A program made the translations under genes and the position numbers. 64,000 bases of DNA from Conus ventricosus (lineage: Eukaryota; Mollusca; Gastropoda; Neogastropoda; Conidae), in contig CM031620.1 of the NCBI GenBank assembly GCA_018398815.1, positions 66,072,971 to 66,136,970 on the forward strand. Direction: 5' to 3'. The notes under the pieces were generated by a model. It was not told the origin of the DNA and did not search any database. It worked only from the letters and a program-made list of their open reading frames with translations. This document shows positions 49,101 to 58,968 of the stretch, one piece after another (the first letter of the stretch is position 1; each line of letters starts with the position of its first letter).

Positions 49101-51266
49101 CAAGTGAATCATTGAAAGTGATCCTCTCTGTCTTTGCACAAGTGAATCATTGAAAGTGATCCTCTCTGTCTTTGCACAAGTGAATCATTGAAAGTGATCC
49201 TCTCTGTCTTTGCACAAGTGAATCATTGAAAGTGATCCTCTCTGTCTTTGCACAAGTGAATCATTGAAAGTGATCCTCTCTGTCTTTGCACAAGTGAATC
49301 ATTGAAAGTGATCCTCTCTGTCTTTGCACAAGTGAATCATTGAAAGTGATCCTCTCTGTCTTTGCACAAGTGAATCATTGAAAGTGATTCTCTCTGTCTT
49401 TGCACAAGTGAATCACTGAAAGTGATTCTCTCTGTCTTTGCACAAGTGAATCATAGAAAGTGATCCTCTCTGTCTTTGCACAAGTGAATCATTGAAAGTG
49501 ATCCTCTCTGTCTTTGCACAAGTGAATCATTGAAAGTGATCCTCTCTGTCTTTGCACAAGTGAATCATTGAAAGTGATCCTCTCTGTCTTTGCACAAGTG
49601 AATCATTGAAAGTGATCCTCTCTGTCTTTGCACAAGTGAATCATTGAAAGTGATCCTCTCTGTCTTTGCACAAGTGAATCATTGAAAGTGATCCTCTCTG
49701 TCTTTGCTTAAGTGAATCATTGAAAGTGATCCTCTCTGTCTTTGCACAAGTGAATCATTGAAAGTGATCCTCTCTGTCTTTGCACAAGTGAATCACTGAA
49801 AGTGATCCTCTCTGTTTTTGCACAAGTGAATCATTGAAAGTGATCCTCTCTGTCTTTGCACAAGTGAATCATTGAAAGTGATCCTCTCTGTCTTTGCACA
49901 AGTGAATCATTGAAAGTGATCCTCTCTGTCTTTGCACAAGTGAATCATTGAAAGTGATCCTCTCTGTCTTTGCACAAGTGAATCATTGAAAGTGATCCTC
50001 TCTGTCTTTGCACAAGTGAATCATTGAAAATGATCCTCTCTGTCTTTGCACAAGTGAATCATTGAAAGTGATCCTCTCTGTCTTTGCACAAGTGAATCAT
50101 TGAAAGTGATCCTCTCTGTCTTTGCACAAGTGAATCATTGAAAGTGATTCTCTCTGTCTTTGCACAAGTGAATCACTGAAAGTGATTCTCTCTGTCTTTG
50201 CACAAGTGAATCATTGAAAGTGATCCTCTCTGTCTTTGCACAAGTGAATTATTGAAAGTGATCCTCTCTGTCTTTGCACAAGTGAATCATTGAAAGTGAT
50301 CCTCTCTGTCTTTGCATAAGTGAATCATTGAAAGTGATCCTCTCTGTCTTTGCACAAGTGAATCATTGAAAGTGATCCTCTTGTCTTTGCACAAGTGAAT
50401 CATTGAAAGTGATCCTCTCTGTCTTTGCACAAGTGAATCATTGAAAGTGATCCTCTCTGTCTTTGCTTAAGTGAATCATTGAAAGTGATCCTCTCTGTCT
50501 TTGCACAAGTGAATCATTGAAAGTGATTCTCTCTGTCTTTGCACAAGAGAATCATTGAAAGTGATCCTCTCTGTCTTTGCACAAGTGAATCATTGAAAGT
50601 GATCCTCTCTGTCTTTGCACAAGTGAATCATTGAAAGTGATCCTCTCTGTCTTTGCACAAGTGAATCATTGAAAGTGATCCTCTCTGTCTTTGCACAAGT
50701 GAATCATTGAAAGTGATCCTCTCTGTCTTTGCACAAGTGAATCACTGAAAGTGATCCTCTCTGTCTTTGCACAAGTGAATCATTGAAAGTGATCCTCTCT
50801 GTCTTTGCACAAGTGAATCATTGAAAGTGATCCTCTCTGTCTTTGCACAAGTGGATCATTGAAAGTGATCCTCTCTGTCTTTGCACAAGTGAATCATTGA
50901 AAGTGATTCTCTCCGTCTTTGCACAAGTGAATCATTGAAAGTGATCCTCTGTCTTTGCACAAGTGAATCATTGAAAGTGATCCTCTCTGTCTTTGCACAA
51001 GTGAATCATTGAAAGTGATCCTCTCTGTTCTTTGCACAAGTGAATCACTGAAAGTGATCCTCTCTGCTTTTGCACAAGTGAATCACTGAAAGTGATCCTC
51101 TCTGTCTTTGCACAAGTGAATCACTGAAATTGATCCTCTCTCAGTCTTTGCACAAGTGAATCACTGAAAGTGATCCTCTCTGTCTTTGCACAAGTGAATC
51201 ATTGAAAGTGATTCTCTCTGTCTTCGCACAAGTGAATCATTGAAAGTGATCCTCTCTGTCTTTGCA
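46188..51266. repeat. 38-bp satellite array derived from copia RT codons
   Basis: About 134 head-to-tail units of 38 bases (CAAGTGAATCATTGAAAGTG then ATCCTCTCTGTCTTTGCA) occupy 5.08 kb, including a 100-N gap. Units differ by a few recurring variants (ATTG/ACTG, ATCC/ATTC, CACAAG/CTTAAG/CACAAATG). The last unit reads in frame into the RT as KVILSVFAQRKW, so the monomer is RT coding sequence. Frames on the minus strand are repeat-derived and have no stop for long stretches only by chance. Confidence 0.97.
46401..46500. other. Assembly gap (100 N)
   Basis: Exactly 100 N lie inside the satellite, a conventional length for a gap of unknown size. The true array may be longer or shorter. Confidence 0.98.
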
Positions 51267-52492
51267 CAAAGAAAGTGGACTCCATGCTCTATGGACATCA
51301 AAACAGCCTTTCTCCAAGGGAAAGAAATAGACAGAGACATTTTTGTGAGACCACCAAATGAAGCGAATAGCAGAGGAAAGTTGTGGCATCTGCAAAAATG
51401 CGTATACGGACTGAATGATGCTTCTTTGCAATGGTACAAAAGAGTGAAAGATGTACTGCTGAAACTCGGAGGAAGAATGTCAAAAGTTGACCCAGCAGTC
51501 TTCTTCTGGATGAAAGGAAATGAAGTTACAGGTGTCTTAGCATGCCATGTAGACGACTTCATCTGGGGCGGAACAAAACACTTTGAAAAGACTGTTGTTG
51601 ATGAAATCAGAAAAACGTTCAAGGTTGGAAAGGAACAAAACAAAGCATTCCAGTACATTGGCTTGGAACTGTCATCTGATGGAAACAAAGTCTCTCTACA
51701 GCAAACCAAGTATGCAGATATCTTGGAGCCGATCCCCATCGAAAAGAAAAGAACTCAACAAAAACAGGATGACATGACAGCACATGAGAAACGGGCTTAC
51801 AGATCAAAAGTTGGACAGATTCTATGGACAGCTCGACAAAGTCGTCCTGATGTGTCATTTGATGCTTGTCAGCTTGCTTCAAATATCAAGATGGAAAAGT
51901 AGAACATCTGACAGAAGCAAATAAAGTCATCAAAAGGATCAAGTCAGAACATGTAGAGTTGAAGTTTCATCATTTGGGATCAGGACCATTGAAACTGATG
52001 GTATACACTGATGCTTCACTTGGAAATCTCAATGACGGAGGAACTCAAGGTGGATTCATTATCTTCTTAGCAAACGAGGAAGGAGACATTATTCCAATTT
52101 GCTGGAGTTCAAAGAAAATTCGCAGAGTAGTCAGAAGCACGTTGGCTGGAGAGACACTGGCGATGGCAGAAGGAATTGATGAAGCAATATTCATTGCAAC
52201 ATTGTTCATGGAGATCACAACAGGAAAAGCAACCACGGATGGTCTACCTTTAGTCTGCATGACGACTGCAAGTCTTTACATGATGCTCTGCAGTCAACAA
52301 AACATGTCACAGAAAAAACGTCTGAGGCTGGAGATCAGTGGGATAAAAGACTTGATGGAGAAAGGCATTGTGAAAAAAGTGAAGTGGTCTGGCACTCATA
52401 GACAACTGGCAGACTGTCTCACCAAGAGAGGAGCTTCATCAACAGTACTGCTGAAAACTCTTCAAGAAGGAAAGATTTCCCTGGACTGCTGA
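51267..52492 (+). pseudogene. Copia reverse transcriptase and RNase H
   Basis: After the array the RT resumes: WTPCSMDIKTAFLQG (motif A Asp), KLWHLQKCVYGLNDASLQWY, and LACHVDDFIWGG with the catalytic VDD. A frameshift near 51,890 leads to the RNase H domain: LMVYTDASLGN, LAGETLAMAEGIDEA and the C-terminal QLADCLTKRGAS. The catalytic Asp and Glu positions are kept. The gene is open within each part, and apart from the array and one shift it is well preserved. Confidence 0.93.
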
Positions 52493-52652
52493 ATTCATTT
52501 GCATCACTAAAGCGAGACGATTTGTTGGAAAATAAGTCATTTGTTAGACAATTAGTCATTTGTTAGACAATTAGTCATTTGTAAGACAATAAGTTATTTG
52601 TTAGACAATTAGTTGTTCAGACGTTTAAAAATAATAGAAAGAGAGATGAGTT
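52493..52652 (+). other. Copia 3' untranslated region and purine-rich tract
   Basis: The 3' region contains three copies of a TTGTTAGACAATTAGTCATT-like unit at about 52,522-52,615. A purine-rich stretch (AGAAAGAGAGATGAG) lies just before the 3' LTR at the position of a polypurine tract. Confidence 0.7.
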
Positions 52653-52848
52653 TGATAGATGTGTTGCTTCGATACGACGATAGCGAGCCGGAAGTTATTA
52701 CCGGAAATGACTGAGTGGAGGAAGAAACGGTGAGGGGGTAGGCTTGACAACGAGCGATGGCGTAGGACGCTGTTTAACAAGTCGTATCGAGTGATGCGAT
52801 AGATTGCAGTCGAGGAGACTTTTTAGTATAGTCAGAAGTGACTTTTCA
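52653..52848 (+). repeat. Copia 3' LTR, intact
   Basis: 196 bases starting TGATAGATG and ending TTTTCA. It contains the uninterrupted GGCTTGACAACG site that the Polinton entered in the other LTR. TCAGC follows at 52,849-52,853. Confidence 0.95.
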
Positions 52849-52853
52849 TCAGC
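52849..52853 (+). other. Copia target-site duplication, right
   Basis: TCAGC, identical to 22,573-22,577. Confidence 0.9.
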
Positions 52854-54060
52854 CAACTCGCACAGGATCAAATTCAATCTGGTGAGATGGACTCCTATCG
52901 TACAACTATCACAGGCCTAAAACTTGAAGACATCCACTTTGGTTCATCAACCTTGCTGTGTGATACTTCTACTGTGTTCCACACCCAATTCTCCCACATT
53001 CCTGGACTCGGCCAGTCTTTGATCAAATACATGGACTCTCACACGCAGGTGTACGCCCCACACAGCAAGCCATCAGCCAGCACTTCGTGTGGCATGGCAT
53101 GAAACGAAACATACGTAGATGGTGTTCCACTTGTGGAACGGCCACCACCAACTACTAGATTCAGCAGCCTCCATGTAGATCTCGTTGGACATCTGCCTAC
53201 CAGTCAAGGCATGGTCTACCTGTTCACGATCACTGATCGCTTTACTAGGTGGCCAGAAGCCATTCCTCTCCCAGATGCCCATGCCTCTAGCAGTGCTCAA
53301 GCTCTGGTGCATCACTGGATTGCCAGGTTCGGCGTTCCTGAAAACATTACCTCTGACCGTGGGAGGCAGTTCACCTCAACACTTTGGTCTGAGTGCAACA
53401 AGCTCTTGGGCATTGACGTTCACACAACTACTGCCTACCACCCACAAGCGAACGGCATGGTTGAACGATTCCACCGTCAACTGAAAGCGGCACTCAAGGC
53501 CCGCGCTACTACACCCGACTAATATGCAGAGCTGCTCTTTGTCCTGTTGGGGATACGATCTTCTTGGCGGGTGGACCCTGATTGTTCCCCGGCTGAACTT
53601 GTTTACGGCTCAACGCTTCGCCTGCCGGGTGAATTCCTTCAGCCACTGGATGGTCGCACTATGGAACCTGACACGATGTTTCTCAAACATCTCCAGCACA
53701 CCATGCGTACCATTCTACCATCAACCCCAGCGTTCCAACCTATGTCCCTTCAAATCTGGCCTCCGCTGGGTACGTCTACGTCAGAAACAACGCCCACAGA
53801 CATCCTCTGCAACGACCCTATGATGGCCCATACCGTATCATTGACACGAGTGACAAATATTACACCATTGACGTCAAAGGCCATTCAGAGAAAGTGTCAG
53901 CGGACTGTCTGAAAGCTGCATTTGTCACACAGCTCATGACTACAGGAAACAAGGCTGTGGTTCCATCCGATGCTGAGGTTTTACCACCTTCGACAGAGCC
54001 AACACGCGCTACAGCAAAAACTACAAAACCATACACTTTACTTAGAAAAGTAATTACAGA
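52854..54060 (+). pseudogene. Gypsy integrase and 3' end
   Basis: This resumes the gypsy element. The HHCC zinc finger region reads QQAISQHFVWHGMKRNIRRW then CSTC (53,060-53,140). The core gives HVDLVGHLPTSQGMVYLFTI (D), ITSDRGRQFTS (D) and QANGMVERFHRQLK (E), near 53,130-53,490. Further frames carry the C-terminal PYDGPYRIIDTSDKYY and DCLKAAF region to about 53,930. A stop at 53,521 and shifts near 53,545 and 53,800 break it. RNase H is mostly missing between 22,577 and 52,880. The 3' LTR is not visible; a Penelope-like element begins near 54,040. Confidence 0.9.
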
Positions 54061-55350
54061 CTCAGAATCAAAAACTTACTTAGAGAATATTTCGACAGGG
54101 TCGCCCTGTCTTCTTCAGCTCACTGTTGCTGTTGTGGCAGCGAGGCCTGGTGGTACGACTGTTGTGTGGGGTGAGCGGTTGTCAGGATCTGATTGTAGAT
54201 GGGGGAAGTTCAAAGCCTTGATCTCTGTTCAGGCTGGGGCGTCTGGTCATAATTTCAATGGCTTCTTTAACTTTTCTTTTTGTGAGGAAGGGCTCTGTAG
54301 ATAAGATCTTGGTTTCTTGACGGCTGAAACTGTGGCCTGTGGCTTGTAGATGTTCATGTATGGCAGAAGTAGATCGTTTTGGTGTTCCTGTAGACGGGTG
54401 GTGAGTGGTCTTGCTGTCTCGCCAATGTAGGTATGGGTACAGTCTTGACACCCTACCTGGTACACCACACCACACTGCTTGAGGGGGTCCGTTTTGTCTT
54501 TGACGTGGGTCATTTGCTGGCGTAGGGAGTTGGTGGGTTGGTGGAACACTTTGCATCCATGTTGTTGGAAGGTCCTGGCTAGACGCTCTGAGACCCCTTT
54601 AATGTAAGGGATCCCCACTTTCACACTGTCCGTATCTGTAGAAGAAGGGTAGCGAACTCGAGGGTTGACCAACATCCATGCAGGGTATCCATTAGCAGAA
54701 AGGGCAGTCTTGATGTGTTCTTCTTCTTTCAGCTCGTCCTCCTTAGTGGAACACAGTACAGAGGCTCTGTGCATGAGGGTGTTGACAACAGATCTCTTGT
54801 GTTGGATGGAGTGGTTAGATTGAAAGTTCAGATGTTGGTCAGTGTGGGTGGGTTTCCTATAGACTGTGGTCTCCACCCTGTCGTCATGGGTTCGGGTGAT
54901 GAGTGTGTCCAGGAACGGAATCTTCCCTTCTGCTTCAGTTTTCAAAGTGAATTGGATACTGTCGTCGATGGAATTCAGGTGAGTGGTGAAGCTGTCAACC
55001 TCCGTCTCCTGTATGCGGGTCATGGTGTCATCCACATAGCGGTACCATATGCTGGGAGGGTTGGCAGCGGTCTCAAGGGCTACTTTTTCAAAATGTTCCA
55101 TGTACAGGTTGACTACCACTGGAGATACTGGCGAACCCATAGCAGCTCCTTGTTTCTGCTGGTAGAACTCATGGTTGAACGAAACGTAGGTACTAGTGAG
55201 GCACAGTTCCAACAGTTCTAGCACCTGTTCTGTAGTGAGTTCACACCGGTGACGAAGGTGGTAGTCATCCTCAATCTTCTCCCGAATGACTTGGAGAGCC
55301 TTGGGTACAGGGTTGCCAGTGAAAAGTGCACAAACATCATAGGAGATCAA
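54040..55350 (-). mobile_element. Penelope-like element 1, 5'-truncated
   Basis: RT and GIY-YIG domains lie on the minus strand and a stem-loop-bearing 3' tail (54,085-54,121) abuts the gypsy sequence. The element stops abruptly at 55,350, before the N-terminal RT motifs, and is followed at once by a second Penelope fragment on the other strand. Confidence 0.85.
54182..55350 (-). pseudogene. Penelope reverse transcriptase with GIY-YIG endonuclease
   Basis: The 367-residue frame starts inside RT motif A (SYDVCALFTGNPVP). It has KQGAAMGSPVSPVVVNLYME (residues 66-85), the catalytic RYVDDTM (104-110) and KIPFLDTLITR (143-153). The GIY-YIG nuclease follows as CGVVYQVGCQDCTHTYIGET (293-312). After about residue 326 the frame is lost and the nuclease continues one frame away (IHEHLQATGH, then LNRDQGFELP) to 54,182. 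RT copies the RNA and the nuclease nicks the target. Truncation and one frameshift make it inactive. Confidence 0.93.
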
Positions 55351-55359
55351 ACATCATAA

Positions 55360-56200
55360 GTGCTCAACCCCTTGGGGAGCAACACGGCATAAACAAGAGA
55401 CTATCAAATCTGTCATGCAATGAGAGAGCGTTCAACAATGCAGCAGTAGAATACCAGGAGGCACTACAAAAAGTGGATACAGTTACAAACTACAATACAA
55501 CCCAGATAACAACACAAATAAAAGCAAGAAAAATAGAAAAAGAAAAATTATATGGTACAACCCCCCATACGACGGGAAACTCAAAACAAACACAGGGAAA
55601 GAATTCTTCAAAATCTTAACAACTTCATTTCCAAAAGAACACAAACTGTCCAAACTATTTAACAAAAACACTGTCAAACTATCGTACTCATGTATGCCCA
55701 ACCTCAAAAACCTAATTGATGCATCCAATAAAATGAAAATCAACACAGTAAAGAAGGGTGAAGAAAGGAAATCTTGCAATTGCACCAAAAATGAGCAGTG
55801 TCCACTAAGCAATAAATGTCTTCACAATAATATTGTAGACCAGGCTACCGTGACATCAGAAAATGAAAAAGAAACATACATAGGGATAACTGAAAACCAC
55901 TTCAAAACCAGATATGCAAACCACAAACAGTCATTCAACAAAGAAAAATACAAAAACCAAACTGAACTGAGCAAATACATTTGAAAACTTAAAGACACAA
56001 AAATAAACTATAACATATCCTGGAAAATCATAAAAAGGGCATCACCATACAGCAATATTTCAAAAAGATGCAATCTATGCCTAACTGAAAAATGGCTAAT
56101 ACCTCACTTAGCAACTCTTAATACTAAAACAGAAATAGTAAACAACTGCAGGCATAAATGGAAATCGTTGTTAGTGAACACACCCCGTACAGCAACCTGA
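55360..56200 (+). pseudogene. Penelope-like element 2, C-terminal fragment with GIY-YIG
   Basis: A different Penelope family. RT-tail text (KLKTNTGKEFFKILTTSFPK, then LFNKNTVKLSYSCMPNLK) leads to a cysteine cluster (CNCTKNEQCPLSNKCL) and the nuclease ETYIGITENHFKTRYANHK. A stop at 55,982-55,984 interrupts WKL-like text, and the frame then continues to CNLCLTEKWL and NNCRHKWKS near 56,160. A frameshift lies near 55,565. The 5' RT is absent. Confidence 0.85.
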
Positions 56201-56273
56201 AAACCCCCCAAAACACGTGCAACCAACACGCACGCAAAAACAGCTGCAACCAGGCCCCACACGCTATATAACA

Positions 56274-56324
<51 letters not shown>

Positions 56325-56326
<2 letters not shown>

Positions 56327-56517
56327 AGTTTAAAATAGGATTTTAAAATGAAGAGGTTAAAACCTACAAGCTTGTTTCAAGCTAAAAGCGCTCTCCTCAG
56401 GGTATACAATACAATTTGGGCACGCCACCGGTGTTATATACCGTGGTGTGTGGGCGTGTGAGTTCTGTGCGTGTAGCACGTGGCCTGTCGGTTTTTCTTT
56501 TTTGGGGCGCGTTCAGG
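56325..56517 (-). repeat. Penelope pseudo-LTR, inverted copy
   Basis: The reverse complement of 57,189-57,381 with few changes (for example GCCTGTCGG versus CCGGCAGGC). It contains the hammerhead-like motif on the minus strand at 56,365-56,400. Confidence 0.9.
56365..56400 (-). ncRNA. Hammerhead ribozyme-like motif, inverted copy
   Basis: The same sequence as 57,306-57,341 on the opposite strand, with CTGAGGA at 56,400-56,394 and GTA at 56,367-56,365. Confidence 0.62.
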
Positions 56518-56539
56518 AATTCTTTTCCTACGTTAGTTT

Positions 56540-57193
56540 TTGTTAGTTTTGGATGGAAGAACAAAAACTAACGTAGGAAAAGAATTCCTCAGAATCCTTA
56601 AAACATCATTCCCAAAAGAACATGTACTATCTAAAATATTCAACAAAAATACCGTCAAGCTATCATACTCGTGTATGCCCAACCTTAAAAATAGAATTGA
56701 TTCTTCCAATAAAACCAAAAACAACACAACCAAAGAGGGTGATGAAAGGATATCTTGTAATTGCACTAAAAAAGACCAGTGCCCTTTGAATAATAAATGT
56801 CTCTACAACAATATTGTGTACCAAGCTACGGTAACAACAGACAGTGATAAAGAAACATACATAGGAATCACGGCTAACCACTTTAAAACCAGATATGCAA
56901 ACCATAAACAGTCTTTCAAAAATGAAAAATATAAAAACCAAACAGAATTAAGTAAATATATTTGGAAGCTGAAAAATAGGAAAATAGATTACAACATATC
57001 ATGGAAAATTATAAAAAGAGCAACACCATACAACAACATTTCTAAAAAATGCAACTTATGTACCACAGAAAAGTGGCTGATATTATGTAAACCCCACCTA
57101 GCATCCCTGAACTCTAAAGTAGAAATGATAAACAATTGCAGGCATAAATGGAAATCTTTGTCAATGCACCATTCCGTGGCACGTCCCCCCTGA
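56540..57193 (+). CDS. Penelope GIY-YIG endonuclease fragment, open frame
   Basis: This frame is the paralogue of element 2 and is open for 217 codons. It includes TNVGKEFLRILKTSFPKEH, KNTVKLSYSCMPNLK, the cysteine cluster CNCTKKDQCPLNNKCL, the nuclease core ETYIGITANHFKTRYANHK, and the C-terminal ELSKYIWKLKNRKIDY, CNLCTTEKWL and NNCRHKWKS. The catalytic RT is missing, so it is a 5'-truncated copy. Its intact frame suggests it is young. It may have no start codon of its own. Confidence 0.88.
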   Translation: MLVLDGRTKTNVGKEFLRILKTSFPKEHVLSKIFNKNTVKLSYSCMPNLKNRIDSSNKTKNNTTKEGDERISCNCTKKDQCPLNNKCLYNNIVYQATVTTDSDKETYIGITANHFKTRYANHKQSFKNEKYKNQTELSKYIWKLKNRKIDYNISWKIIKRATPYNNISKKCNLCTTEKWLILCKPHLASLNSKVEMINNCRHKWKSLSMHHSVARPP

Positions 57194-57381
57194 ACGCGCC
57201 CCAAAAAAGAAAAACCGGCAGGCCACGTGCTACACGCACAGAACTCACACGCCCACACACCACGGTATATAACACCGGTGGCGTGCCCAAATTGTATTGT
57301 ATACCCTGAGGAGAGCGCTTTTAGCTTGAAACAAGCTTGTAGGTTTTAACCTCTTCATTTTAAAATCCTATTTTAAACTGG
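57189..57381 (+). repeat. Penelope pseudo-LTR, direct copy
   Basis: It begins at CCTGAACGCGCC after the nuclease stop, carries a hammerhead-like motif at 57,306-57,341 and ends AAACTGG. Confidence 0.9.
57302..57347 (+). ncRNA. Hammerhead ribozyme-like motif in Penelope repeat
   Basis: Core CUGAGGA (57,306-57,312), stem II GAGC/GCUU with loop GCUUUUA, GAAA (57,328-57,331), stem III CAAG/CUUG, and the cleavage triplet GUA (57,339-57,341). Stem I is short (ACC/GGU) with a mismatch beyond. Hammerheads in the repeats of Penelope-like elements are documented. Stem II contains a closing G-U pair, so activity is uncertain. Confidence 0.65.
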
Positions 57382-57443
57382 TATGTCGCTCCCTACATGG
57401 TTGAGCACCTTTTGCGTCCTGAGTGGCTTTTTAACCCTGATTT

Positions 57444-57457
57444 TATATATATATATA

Positions 57458-57506
<49 letters not shown>
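57444..57506. repeat. (TA)n microsatellite
   Basis: An alternating TA tract with phase breaks. A similar tract is at 56,277-56,324. Confidence 0.93.
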
Positions 57507-57507
<1 letters not shown>

Positions 57508-57751
57508 GAACTAATAAATTCCAAGGATAAGTACCGGGCACCATTCCAGCAACTTACAGAGCAGCTTGGTGTTGCAATGACTGCAAGAAATATTGAATTA
57601 TAAACAAAGCTTGCTCTTATGTCTTAGATTGAAGACATAAGAGCAAGCTTTGTTTATAATTGAATATTTCTTGCAGTCATTGCAACACCAAGCTGCTCTG
57701 TAAGTTGCTGGAATGGTGCACGGTATTTATCCTTGGAATATATTAGTTCAT
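57507..57751. repeat. Long palindrome, arms about 119 bp, loop 6
   Basis: TGAACTAAT... is mirrored by its reverse complement ending ATTAGTTCA. The arms meet at CTTATGTCTT-AGATTG-AAGACATAAG (57,614-57,639). Mismatches are few (for example GGGCACC versus GGTGCAC). The arm sequence is the same block that recurs in the 610-bp units downstream. Confidence 0.93.
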
Positions 57752-58309
57752 TGTAATTTAGTCTCCTCCTTGGAGACTATAAGCTTGCTGAAGGCTCATT
57801 TTGAGAAGCATTTATTTTATTTTATTTTTCCCCATTCACCCACTCAAGCACATACTGTTAGTTAGGCAGAATTATCTACCACTGCAGATATGAATGCTTG
57901 TTTCCCCCTATTTCTTCAATCTAAGACATAAGAGCAAGCTTTGTTTATAATTCAATATTTCTTGCAGTCATTGCAACACCAAGCTGCTCTGTAAGTTGCT
58001 GGAATGGTGCTCGGTACTTATCCTTGGAATTTATTAGTTTTTTGTAATTTTATTCCCTTGCGGATTCATTCCAAGAACTGGCCCTCGGCACTTGTGTCCT
58101 AAGAGGTTATCTTTTTATATTTTCTACATTTCATAAGAAAATGTAGCTTGTTTTGCTCTTTCATGATTTTCCTTTGCTTCATAGGTGGCACCTTTGTTGT
58201 TTTTTTGAAAAACTCAACAAACATACTACGGTATTGCACACCAGCCTTTTCTGGGATGGCATTCTTCTTAAAACCGAAAAGGCAGAGGAGTCAAATTACC
58301 ACTTTCCGC

Positions 58310-58356
58310 GGTCACTGAGGAGAAACAACCAAGTTTCGAAATATCGGTATATGACC
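58310..58356 (+). ncRNA. Hammerhead ribozyme candidate 1
   Basis: Stem I GGUCA/UGACC (58,310-58,314 with 58,352-58,356), core CUGAGGA (58,315-58,321), stem II GAAAC/GUUUC with a 6-base loop, GAAA (58,338-58,341), stem III UAUC/GGUA without loop, and cleavage after AUA (58,351). All conserved core positions are met and three stems form. Self-cleavage itself is inferred. Confidence 0.8.
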
Positions 58357-58921
58357 AGGAGTTATGTGTTAGTGAGTTTCCTCCCTATTGGAGATTATAA
58401 GCTTGCTGAAGGCTCATTTTGAGAAGCATTTATTTTATTTTTTCCCCATCCACCCACCTGAGCACATACTGTTAGTTAGGCAGTATTAACTGCCACTGCA
58501 GATATGAACGCTTATCTCCCCCTATTTCTTCAATCTAAGACATAAGAGCAAGCTTTGTTTAAATTTCAATATTTCTTGCAGTCATTGCAACACCAAGCTG
58601 CTCTGTAAGTTGCTGGAATGGTGCTCAGTACTTATCCTTGGAATTTATAGTTTTTTGTAATTTAGTCCCTTGCGGATTCATTCCAAGAACTGGCCCTCAG
58701 CACTTGTGTCTTAAGAGGTTATCTTTTCATATTTTCTACTTTTCAATAAGAAAATGTAGCTTGTTTTGGTTCTTTCATGATTTCTTTTGCTTCTTAGGTG
58801 GCACCTTGGTTGGTTTTTTGAAAACTCAACAAACATACTACGGTATTGCACACCAGCCTTTTCTGGGATGGCATTCTTCTTAAAACCGAAAAGGCAGAGG
58901 AGTCAAATTACCACTTTCCGC

Positions 58922-58968
58922 GGTCACTGAGGAGAAACAACCAAGTTTCGAAATATCGGTATATGACC
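58922..58968 (+). ncRNA. Hammerhead ribozyme candidate 2
   Basis: Identical in core and stems to candidate 1, 612 bases downstream. Cutting at both sites would release a 612-nt RNA with the termini needed for circularisation. Confidence 0.8.

Larger units (their letters stand above)
22578..52848 (+). mobile_element. Ty1/copia retrotransposon (with internal Polinton and satellite)
   Basis: Two 196-bp LTRs of about 99% identity bound gag, protease, integrase, RT and RNase H in Ty1/copia order, with integrase before RT. TCAGC duplications flank it within the gypsy RT/RNase H interval. The internal order and motifs resemble the GalEa-type copia elements of aquatic invertebrates. Its 5' LTR holds a 20.2-kb Polinton and its RT a 5.1-kb satellite. 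Stops and frameshifts in gag and pol make it non-autonomous. Confidence 0.93.
56325..57381 (+). mobile_element. Penelope-like element 3 bounded by inverted 193-bp repeats
   Basis: A Penelope C-terminal fragment lies between an inverted copy (56,325-56,517) and a direct copy (57,189-57,381) of the same 193-bp terminal sequence, with (TA)n on each outer side. Penelope-like elements are known for such LTR-like repeats in inverted order. A short hairpin at 56,518-56,586 marks the left switch point. Confidence 0.85.

Noticed and set aside
46188..51266. CRISPR-like regular repeats
   Set aside because: Units are contiguous 38-bp tandem copies with no unique spacers, in a eukaryotic retrotransposon. 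It is a satellite.
46310..51739. Minus-strand open frames over the satellite
   Set aside because: They are repeat translations (QRQRGSLS and similar), open only because the monomer has no stop in some frames.
52522..52615. Repeated TTAGACAATTAGTCATT units as a separate satellite
   Set aside because: There are only three or four degenerate copies in the copia 3' untranslated region; they are part of the element.
54085..54121. Hammerhead in Penelope element 1
   Set aside because: CUGAAGA, a strong stem (GACAGGG/CCCUGUC) and GAAA are present, but an extra A lies before stem II and no good stem III or cleavage triplet follows.
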